From assembly GCA_028015205.1 (NCBI GenBank), contig CM051516.1, positions 47,434,230 to 47,498,229 on the forward strand: 64,000 nt of DNA, written 5' to 3'. Source of the stretch: Mytilisepta virgata (lineage: Eukaryota; Mollusca; Bivalvia; Mytilida; Mytilidae). Positions 45,236-57,200 of the stretch are shown piece by piece; position 1 is the first letter of the stretch, and each line of letters begins with the position of its first letter. Below the pieces are notes generated by a model, which was given only the letters and a program-made list of their open reading frames with translations, did no database searches and was not told the DNA's origin. The position numbers and the translations under genes were made by a program.

Positions 45236-48200
45236 ATGGATTTGGATGTTACTCAGATCACGATTTTTGATACAGATGATGTAGCTAACTATAGGAATTC
45301 GTAAGTATTTAAAAATAATTATTTTTTGTTTTTATTAAATTGAAATGTTCTTAGCAATTACAGGACGTAAGCCTATGTCTCAATATATATTTATTATTGA
45401 GACAAATATTCAATAGAAATGTCCGGTTATTATAGTTTGATGATGTACGACGACACATCAGCTCCAATTACGGGAGAACCATTTGATTTTTATGGGGGCT
45501 AAGATGAAATGTTGGATCAAGCCTAATTTTTTCCCTTTTTTTTGTCTTGGAATATTTTGGTAGGGCCACTGTCATGACTATCGCTGCCTATTTTTTAAGT
45601 TTTATATAAACCCAAAAATTTGCTGGTTGACATAGGTCTTCCACTTTTTACACACCTGAATTCATCCTGGCTTTTATTTTGCAAAAATCCTGGACCTGCC
45701 TTTTTATTTCAAATTTCACCCTACCCCCCCCCCCCCCCCCCTTTCCTCTCATAAGAATCAAATGGTTGCTTCTTAAGGTTAATTGGGAGAAAATCCGGTG
45801 ACTGGTATTTGTTTTTCTGAGTACTTTTACCGATATATTAACATATGTATTGACTTTGGAAGGAAAAAATATTTTTCAAAACGAATAATAATAATCGATG
45901 ATGGAAACCCCCAAGGCTACCAATGGGTCTTCAACGCAGCGAGAAAATCCCGTACCCGGAGGCGGACTTGAACAGCTGGTTAATTTATTGTCATATATAC
46001 AATTCCCAATATCTGTCAGATTACGATTTGACCATTCCTTACGCACTTTGATGATTGCGTGCTCGAAATTGCGTGTTTGAAATGAAATGAACATAAAACT
46101 GTATTGTCTTAGATGTGACAGTGTGAAAAAAACCTCGGAATTTGAAATGGCAGGCATAGACTGTAATCCGATGGACGTAGGTTATTTAAAAAAAAAATAT
46201 ATTGGTACCAAAGGAATATTTTGTATCATAAAAAATATGTTCTCCTGATTTATAAAAGTTTCTATTACCTCAAATTATTGATGGTCCTAAAATTTTGATA
46301 AGTTCAAGGCTTTCGATTATACCACAGTAGGTCGTGCAATTTTTTGAAGGCATCGATATAGCATATTTAACGCATATATCGCCAGAAATAAAAGCAATAA
46401 AGAGATTAAAGGCAAATAAGAATTACAAAGAAAAAGGGCCACTTTTCCCGGTACACTATTTTAAATTTAATATTTTAAAAAATTTAAATATTTACCAATG
46501 TCCGTTTTGATCAATAGCAAGCATTTTATATATCATTTGTTGGAATATCGGCATCATGAAAAAAACTCTCAGAATATAAAATCTTTTTATTAACAGCCCC
46601 ATCCCCCAAACATGAGAATACCCACACACAAAAATAGGGATTGGTACCCTTTATGTAACTGTCTTATTAAAAGACCCCAAAATGGCAATTTTTATGTACG
46701 CTGTTTGTGTACGTTTGGAGAAACATGGAAAGGTGATTTCCCCTTTTAAATCCTAAACTCTGATTGGTTGTCTTTAGCGGAGATTTTGACGTCACAGTGA
46801 TAACGGCTTCATCTATAGTCGCGGCAGACGTAATCTTGATGTCCAGAGATAAACTTTAGTAGAATGTCTTACTACGACAGAACTATGGATAGGGGGTGAG
46901 GTCACGTTAAATTATTATGATTATCGCCAAGATATATAATGTTCTGTCAAACAGATTTCAAAACGAAAAGTCAATGCATTTTATACAAAAAGTTTGGTCC
47001 ATGCCATGATGCACAGGAATCGGAAGTTCTATCAATAAAATTCTGTAAATAATAAAGTCGACTATCAATAGAGCTCCTCGTAGAGAACTACGAGAAGCTC
47101 TATTGATAGTCGACTTTATTTTCTCTACGAGATGCTCTATTGATACTGATAGTCGACTTATTATTTACAGAATTTTATTGATAGAACTTCCGATTCCTGT
47201 GGTCCATGACCATGTTGACGTGTGGAACATAGAGTCTACCGAATTGACCAAATGTACTGAATTATACTAATGTCCAGAGTTTTTCGTCGAGAAATCAGAG
47301 TAATGAAAATCGGACAACGGACTCAAAAGCACAGGCACTTGTTTTAAAAAATATATGCCCCCTCCTCTTCCTTAGGACTTAGGAGGGGGGATATATTTTT
47401 TTAAACAAGTGCCTGTGCTCCAAAGTTACATTTCTTTTGAAGCTGACAGTTTGAAAATGTGGCATTCATTTACTTTAAGGCCAAGGGTCCTACTCCTTTA
47501 GGCCAGGGTAACATGGTAAGGGGCTAGGGTCAGTAGGAACTCGGGTAGAGTTAGGGTTGTTTTATGGAAGGGTTAGGGTTAGTATCCAATATAATGGATA
47601 CCCCCATATGCAGTGGGATCCGTACAGTAAATGAAGGCCGGAAGTATTGTCTGAATTCTTAGAATTTCTGAGAATGAAGCATGTTTAACCTTAAGTTAAT
47701 TGAAGTATCTCTAGTTAAAATTAATAATTAATCAATATATCTATAAACCTCCCGGGGATCCAAGTTTTCACCTTGACGCACTCCAACTTCACAATTAAAA
47801 TAATCTGAAATTAAATTACAATTATCATATGAAATAAAAGACTTGATATTCGAGTACAGTTGTGACTATACTATAGTCATAACCTCTCGTCCGATTTAAC
47901 TCTATGAACTGCTCTAAGTTAACTTAGAACAGTCAGGAAAAAGAACATCTGTGGTCAAGATTTAGAGCAGTCCTGGTCGACATGATCTTGAGTAAAAAAA
48001 AATAAATAAAATTAAATTAAAATTAAAAAAAAAATTAAATTAATTTTTTTTTTTAAATTGAAATTTAAAACCAAAAAATTGTCAGGTCAGCGATATGATC
48101 CATACCATTATTCCGTGGGTAAAATGATCATTTCTATAACAATGTTAAAGAACTGTTCTAGACCATGACAGGTTAGAGCTGTTCTTCACCATGACAGCTT

Positions 48201-51200
48201 AGAGCAGGCAGAATCGGTCAGGATTCTGTTCTAGAGCAGCCAGGATTCTATTCTAGAGCAGTTCAAAAGCAGTCAGCAGAACTGCTCTAAGTTAACTTGG
48301 TGAGAGGTTATGTCTGCACCTAACTGTACATATTAAATATAACCTTATACATTTTGCCATTTACTTTGTTAAGTAACAGCTTGTGAAAAAAGAGCATCCT
48401 TCCACACTTTATCAAAAGCCTTTTCAAAATCAATAAAGGCACAATACATTTTTTTCTTTTTTTTTTCTTTTAAGATTTGAAATAGGGTACGGATAGAGAA
48501 ATATAGATTCTATTTCAGTTTCGAGTGAATTACAAAATTTCTACACTCGAGAGAGTTAAAATTAAGATTTTAACAGGCGAGCCTTGGCGAGCATGTTAAA
48601 TCTTAATTTTAACTCTCGAGAGTATAGAAATCTTGTAATTCGCGAGAAATTGAAGTAGAATTTGTTTCTCCCAATACGCTTCTACCAAAGAATCTAGGTC
48701 ATCCCTAATTGTACCCCGAAATTTGTTTTTGTTATCGTTTACGCTCGACCGGATATCGCTTGACGATTTGTTTAGTGCGAGGTCGCGACCTTTAGGACGG
48801 CCAATAAAATTCCGTTTCCGCACGAGACTTTTTAATTGCTCTAGAGCATTAATTATTTTTATTCAATGGGCTGAACGGTATGAAAAAATACGCACACCCA
48901 TGGGAGAAATTGTGTCTATTGTTGACTAATTTTGTTGAAATCCACATTGGTTTTCTTTAATAAACACAAATTCTTCAGAAAAAGTCATTAACCGTGAGTT
49001 TAAATTGGCGGTAAATAATTTACCAAGACAGCTTACAATTGTAATTGGTCTTTTATTTTTGGGGTGTTTATAAAAAGGAGAAATTTCACGGCTTGGTTAA
49101 TATTACTAGTATCTTCAGAAGATGACTTTATGATTGATAAAATAAGACACAATTAATCCACCATATCTATGATTGTTTTGAAATTAAAAGATACTTTGTA
49201 CGTAACTTTATACATTATAGCTTTGTTTATACTGCTTTGTTTTATTTTCATTAAAAATGTTTTTATTTTTTGTATATCATATATTTGGATACATACTAGA
49301 ATATGTACACACTGTCTCGGAATATGAAATTTATTCGTACCAGGCTTAGAAAGAAGTGCAGCTTTTATCGCCTTCTTATCGAGTTCGAATTAATTTTAAA
49401 TTAAGACTTGGAGACAATGAACACATATTCTGTTTATCCTGCAACATGAAAACTGTTAAAAATCACTGGATATTAGTGAATTTCTGCATTGTGCAAGCAA
49501 AAAACCGTCGCATTTCACGACGTCATAAGTAAAATTCCAAGGTTTCATACAGTGACGTCACAGTAAAAGTGGTATACAGTCAATTCAGTTTGGCTGCTCA
49601 TATAAGCAATGAAGATATTCAGTCCTGAATGCCACTTGTAAATTTATTAAAGACAATCTGGGTTAACTTGTATTATTATTATCTTTTATATTAAAAAACC
49701 ATATTACTGCTATAGAATAGATTAGAATAGAATAGAATATAATAGAATACTTTATTATCCAATTTAGGCCCATTAAGAGCATAATATATATATATGCATA
49801 TATACAATACATGTAAATTTGAACAACAATTATTACAATAAATAAAAATTATTTTTCTACGTAAAATAAATACATATATAAGTTATTATCAATAAAATAT
49901 ACAAACAAAACAGAGATATATTGAATCAATTAAGTATAACTTTCTGTCCTATTTAAACAAAAATTCTCCCAAATCATTTATTAAAATGGGATCTTCACAT
50001 ATCATCAACCATATAAATACGTTATAATATCCGAAAGATGTTGCAGATTTGTATATTTTCCATATATTTTATTAACAAATGTCGTTCGTTCCGTTTCGTA
50101 TAATTAACATTTTAAGAGAAAGTGAACTTCATCCTCTACCTCCTTACTACTACAAAGTTTACATAACCTATTTTCTGCAACTATCCCTTTATATCTCCCC
50201 TTTTCGATTTCAAGCTGATGGGCACTAATGCGAAATCTCGTAAGGTATTTTCTAATTTCTTGGTCTTTTATGTCAAACAGATATTGTTCTGCTTTTAGAT
50301 CGTTCTTAAAGTCAAAGTATGTGCAAAGTTTGCCTTTCTTCACAACAGCGTTGTCTATTAAATCTTTTTTCCGTTTTTTCTTTGCCCTTTTAATTAGAGT
50401 TAACTTTATTTTATCTAAATCAAGTTTTTGATGATCAAATACGATACAAAGTTGTTTCATTAAAGTCAAAGCTACTAAACCAACTTGTTGTTGTATAGGA
50501 GAGTTGGGGGATGAAAGAAAGCTGCCTATGCCGCCTTTGTTTATTTAGTATAAAGCAAAATGCTGCAAACTTCAATTGATCATATTTTGCTGTAATTTTA
50601 GAATTGAATACATGTATAATCTATAAATGTATAAATCTAACATCATGTAACTCTTCTTCAAGCATTACCAGGTTTCACATGTGGAAGGAGTACTATAAAT
50701 TTAGGAGAGAATGTGAAGAAGACATGGCAAAGAACTTAACAACAGGACTGAGAAATTTTAAAAAGGAGTTAGAATCATTTAAGAGTAGGGAAGGTATGTA
50801 CATTTCATAATTTAAAGATGATATTTATTGAGAGAGTTAATGCCCTTGGAAATAGGAAATATTGCTAAATAGTTGTTTTCCGGACTTTTTTTTCAAAAAC
50901 CGTTTAACCAACTGATCTTATTTTGTGATGTGAGCTAATAATGATGAGTTACAGATCAAGTTTGAGTTTCAGGCTGATCGGATAATTTAAATTATTGTGA
51001 GGGTTATTGGCCTTGCCCTTTCAAATAGGAATTGTTGTCAAAATAATAGTTTTCCATATTTTTTTTTTTTTTTTTGCAAACCCTTTTACCAAGTGATCTT
51101 ATTTTTGGTATTTGTCATTGAACATATAATGATGAGATCAAGTTTCAATTTCACGCTGATCGGATAATTTATTGTGATAGTTATAGCCCTTGGAAATAGG

Positions 51201-54200
51201 AATTATTGTAAAATGTTAGTTTTCTGGACTTTTTTGCAAACATTTTACCATGTGATCTTATTATTGGTAGGTGAGCTTATAATGATGAGCTGCAGAGCAA
51301 ACTGATCGGGTAAATAGTGTGTACCCCTTGCAAACATAGTTTCAGGATTTTTAGAAGTTACTCTGTCCATAAGTTCTATAACCGGTACCGACTTCATTTA
51401 GACCTTACAGCATTCTACACAGCACCGTGACGACAACTGGTTTTTCATTGTACAGTTACCTTACATGGTGACATCAGTCATAATAACTTAATACTCACTA
51501 CTGTTACATGTGTTATCCCAACATACGTCATTTTGCTGTTATCACGTACATATTATTTTTATTCTTTTTTACATTTAATAAAAATTAATATGAAATTTCA
51601 GAGATTGACTGGATCATATCTTTCAAAAAGGAAATAGAAAGGGGTGAAGAGAAGACCAAATTTCACATTGCAAAAGCAAAGGCATACGAACAGGTGGAAA
51701 ACGAAGTAAAAGAGTGAGTTTACTTTTTTGTTTATTTCAAGTAAATCACTTAGTACCCCCTGGTCGCTATGATCATGTCAATTATTTTATATTAAAGATT
51801 TGACAGTCTAATATATTTTGGGCATTTTTAAGTAGTGTTCCCATTGTCACATCAATATTAACTTTTCCTAAAAAATTAAACTTTTTTGACGTAGGTTTAC
51901 CTTTGTCAAGTCTGTCAACGCTGTCAAGGCACCCTTTTTTTAAATTTGTTCACTGTAAATTTGATTTTTTTAAGGTTGGTAACGAAGTCATATCAAGAAG
52001 GAGGAAATTATCTGAAGCAATCGCTTGAATTAGATAAAGCAACCAGAAAGTTCATAGTACTCAACAAGGAGCTTCTAGCCACAAAAGAGGTAAAACTAAT
52101 TCTAATTTAGCTGTGTAGCATATCGAGGGTGAATAAATGACGTAAGTATTAAAAATTATCTCCTAATGGTGCATTTAATGCCATGAGGGAGACATATTGT
52201 TTTTGTCCTAGCTGTCTGTCCGTCACAAAATTTTTTCATCGCTCTATCTCATGGATCATACTTCGGATTTGGATGAAACTTGACAGGAAAACTTCATAGA
52301 ATATATGTAGATGTGCATATGTTCTTGATTTTTTAGTTAAATCAATTTTTGACGGTTTGCCAGTGTAAAATATGGAGTTAGCTATTTTGCCCTATAGGGA
52401 TGATTTTAGTCCTTTATTTAGATAATTTCAGTTATTTGGTACTACAAAATTTATTTGAAAAGTTGTCAAACTTGGCAGAAGGTGCCGGAAAATGATAGTT
52501 TTAAACACCTAACCTCCCTATTTCAGTTATTTTTAGCAATTTTCAGTTATTTCCTCTGCTCATCAAAATCATCCCTGGCCCTAAGACTAGATGAAAATAA
52601 TTTTGTCATCACTCTATCTTATGCATCATACTTTGGAATTAACAATATTGATACCTCTCTCTTTCTCATTATGAAATCCAATTAATTGCATATTTGATAT
52701 CAGGTTTGTAATACAACAATTTATGTTCCCTCCTGATAACATGCAGGCGGGGGCGACATACGTTGATAGAGTCAACTTCAAGTTTTTGGGTCAGCCTTCC
52801 TGATAAAGGTTAATCCGAAAACTGACTGATTTGTAAGTGTTCCCCAGTACGGTCTTCTATATAGGATTTTCGTTATATGTCTTAAAAAGTATGATTAAAA
52901 ATATTAAAAGTCGGAAGCCTCTTCATGAAAAAAGTCATGTGAAGGGCAAAACATCATATACTGATTAGTTTCTAAAATATTAACACCGTACAAACTTCAA
53001 TGTTCGCTGGTTCACCATGTTGAGATTGTTGGACAATTTTTTTTTTAAATATTTTCAAATTTCCCATGAGAGTACCCAAAAAACCGGTTTAATTTTCCTT
53101 TGTAAAATATCTGTACCAATTTATAATTTTTAAGTTACTAACAATTTTATTTTATCACTTTTTTGTGTTGTAGTTTTGAGGAAGGGGTGATGATATAATT
53201 AAACTATTATAAATTAAAACGCTGCTCATCTTATACCATTAAGGGAGCGACCTTTGGATTTTTAGGGGAAGGCGGCAAGGAAGAACAAAATTGGGCATAT
53301 TTCAATCTTTGGTAAAAAAAAAAGTAGGCTCAGAATTGTGATGAAAGGAATAAAATATTACCTCGAAAAATGGGTAGTTCACATGTATTTAAAAAAAAGT
53401 TCAAGTGGGTTCGCTTTCAATTCTGGAGAAAAGTAGGCTCTGGGATACCAAAAAAAAAATTGGCACATAAACTTTTAACCTTAATAACTTTGCACACATA
53501 ATACCTATACTTAACATACATCATGATATAAACTTTGCAACAGCATACTTGTGACTCGCTCATGATTCATTGACTTCATAAACATTTGTAAACTCTGTGT
53601 CAAAGTTTCGTGATTAAGTCCATTTTTCAGCAATTGTAATTCCTAAGACCTCCATATTTGGTCTTTATCCGGACCTTGATCAATTTCAGTCTTGAGTACT
53701 CGACTTGTGTCACATTTTCCTTATATTGAGTCCATTTCTCAACAACTGAAATTTAATACCTTGACCCACCATATTTGGTAGAGAGTTCTTAATTGGTACA
53801 TCATGTCAGACTGACACCTGTATCCGGAACTTGACCTCAAATTCATGGTTGGGTGACTACACCTGCGTCACATTTTTTCGTGATTAAGTCCATTTCTCAG
53901 GCCTAAATTAAAATATTGTTTGTTTGCCATTCTCCTACCCATAATTTTTTATGTGGGTAGGTAGGTAGGTAAATTATTTTATTTTTTTTCTGGAAAAATA
54001 TTTCAATGTACTATCGGAAATCAAAACCGCATGTAACCCGGAAATCAGCACTCGATTCTAAACCGCAACCGGCAAAATTCCGGAATAAAAAAAATGTTTT
54101 CAAAAACGGCAATAAAATTATTTGGGTCGCGGCGATTTTTTTGGGTCGGTCGGCTGACAGCAAACAAACAATATTTTAATTTAGGCCTCAGCAACAGTAA

Positions 54201-57200
54201 TACCAAAACCCACCATATATGGTCAAAAGATAGTTCTTGGTGGGTATTTTACACCTTTCAACCGACTTTAACCCCAATTTCATGCTTGAGTGACTTGTGT
54301 TACATTTTTCAGAAACTTTAATATCTAGATCCATTATATTTTATCTATAGATAGTTGTTAGGTACATTCAAATCTGAGAACTGTCATCCGATCTTGTCCT
54401 GAATTTCACGCTTGAACGACTTGCAACACATATTCTTGAATAGGTCCATTTCTCAGCAACTTTACTTCCTAGACACATCATAATTCCTCTGTAGATATTT
54501 CTTATTGGATACATGCCAGTCGAACACATGTCACTTGACCTTGGCCTGAATTTCATGCTTGAGTGACTTACAATGTATTTTCATGATTAAGTCTGTTTCT
54601 CAGCTTAAACTGTACAAAGTAGACCTCTATTTTACGTTTGAGTGACTTGTGGACTCACCATTAATTCCATTTCTAAGAAACTTAATATGTAGACCAGTCA
54701 TATTTTGTCTATAGATAGTTCTTGGTGGTTGCATGTTTGTTTGAGACCTTGCCCGACTTGAGTGGCTAGGTGTCATATATTTTTGGATTATGACCATTTC
54801 TCTGTAGCTTAAATGTCTATACCCTTCAAATATATTCTGTAGATACTTCTTGGCAAGAAGACGTCAGTTTTACACTTTACCTTGACCCAATTTCATGCTT
54901 GAGCGACTCTCACAAATAAGTCAAATGCTTGTAACATTTCAACGTCATTTTAGAATTTTTTCATACGCTAAGGTATTAGCTTATATTATTACAACTTTTT
55001 AAAGTATGCAAGAGTTTACTTATGTATCATACCAAACTGCCTTTTGAATTTTTCATCGAAATTAGTCAAATTTGGTGACACAAAAAATTGAGACTCTTTT
55101 TTTTCTGACCATGCAAAGATACAACAGTTAAGCATGTTTTTTTTTCTTGAAAAAAAATTGCGTGTAACGAAAGGTTGACACCGAACTGTCACACCCACTT
55201 GTCAATGTTCATTGTATTATGTTTTGAAACCATTCGAATTGATTTTACATAAAAAAATTGTTTATTTAAGTTGCCTTTAAAACAATTTATCACTCAGATA
55301 TGGCATATAGGCAGTGGACACCAAGAAATAAATGATTATCCAGGAGTGAATTCTTGCCCATTGCATATACTAATGAAAAAATATTTTATATTAATTCGTT
55401 AATCTTGACCAAAATACCACAAATTTATGATTATCTAACAAACCTAAATCTATTTTAGAAATTGGAAAGCCGACTACAGAAACTACAGAATGTGTATCTT
55501 ATAGAAACTGAAAATAAAAAGGAAAAACTGGAACTGTGTAAATTGAAAGTAGAAAGGTCAAAAGCAAAATATGATGATTTGAGGGCTAAAGAAGGGTATA
55601 TCACTCCATCACTCATATCGGTAGGTTAATCAATAAGAAATATCAGGTTTGAACATTTTTTTTCTTTAATACCTTTATGATTTATTTATTACTGCCTCCA
55701 TTTCCGAGTTCTTTCTATTTACTGAACGATATGCCGAAAATTCCTTGTTTTCCATACCAGGGAAATTCTACAATACCAAAATCCAAAGACAACTTGAAGG
55801 CGATTTGTCAGAACACTAACACAGTAACAAATATTTAATAGTTATAAATAAGATATCTTTTCAAAACAATCAGGATATCTTTTTAACTAAATAAGATATC
55901 TTATAACCTAAATATCTTAATAAGATTACCTAGATATCTTATTTCGTTTATAAGATATCTTATTTAGTTTAAAAGATATCTCATTTAGTTTATAAGATAT
56001 CTTGAAAGTAGAATAAATATAAAAAACGGTTTGCCCTACCGAGAACTTAATACCAGGTGCCCCTGAAGGGTAAGGATATCTTGCTCCACTGCATTGCAAA
56101 TGAAGAAGATTAGGTAGAGTGTCAATTCCAATAAGACGTGAAATCTAACTGAAGATTCTAGAAACCTCGTGTCGATCAATCAAGTAGTAGTAACCATAAA
56201 ATTCTAGAATGATGAAAAATTTAATTCAGTTAAAAATAAGCACCAATTGTATTTTTAAATGGCATTTTGCAATGATGTATGTGAAATTGTCACATTTTTA
56301 GCTGTCAGAGAAAACTACAAAGGCCTACACCAAAAGAGAGCTTGATAGAATGACCGCACTCCTCCAGGGATGGAAACATTGTTTATCCACTCTGGAGGAA
56401 GCATCTGCAGAATATGCTCACCGTACCTCTGACATCAGCGAAGCTGTTGAAGCAGCTGAAAAAGTAGACATAAAAAAAATAAACCAGAATTACTCTGATA
56501 ACAGGACCAGGAACTTGAATAAATTCAACTTCAAGGTAATGACCGTTTTATTTTTCGTGATTAAATTAATGCTTCTTAAAATGTTTTCCGTAAAATTGCT
56601 AATTGCTATGTCGCAGATCTGTAGCGAACTTGACAGCTGACAAAATAACTCAAAATGTCTTTCAATGTTTTTTAGTACTTGGCTTTTGCAGTGTATTCTT
56701 ATAAATGTCATTCCAACAGTGGTGTTCAATGAATGACAACTGTTATTAAATATAAAATGTCACAAATTTAAAATAGAAACCTTTTTAAACATTACTATGG
56801 CACTTAGTTTTTTTTTTATTATAGAAAAGTGAAGATATCATCAGAAATTATAGAGAATGTACGCAGCTCCTGGGCATAAAACAACATAATGAGGATGAAA
56901 ATAAAGAGGAACCAAAACAAGGTTAGTAATACTTCAGTCAGTTACCCCATAGAGATAAATAACAAATTAATTATTTAGTTGGGAAAATAATGTAAATTAA
57001 GACTGATAATATATATATATATATATATTTAATGATTGGGCTATTAAGGCTGATTATATATATATAATGTCGCTGTCAATCCACTGGGTCACCACGTAAT
57101 TGGCGAAGGACTGGAATGTTGCTGGGTTTACTGGGGAGTACTACAAATATGGCCACCATGGGCATTTGTTAACGATTGACTGATATAAAAAAAAATCTTC

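Noticed and set aside
47540..47590. TTAGGG-like phrases as an interstitial telomere
   Set aside because: Only two or three adjacent GGGTTAG units, not a tandem array.
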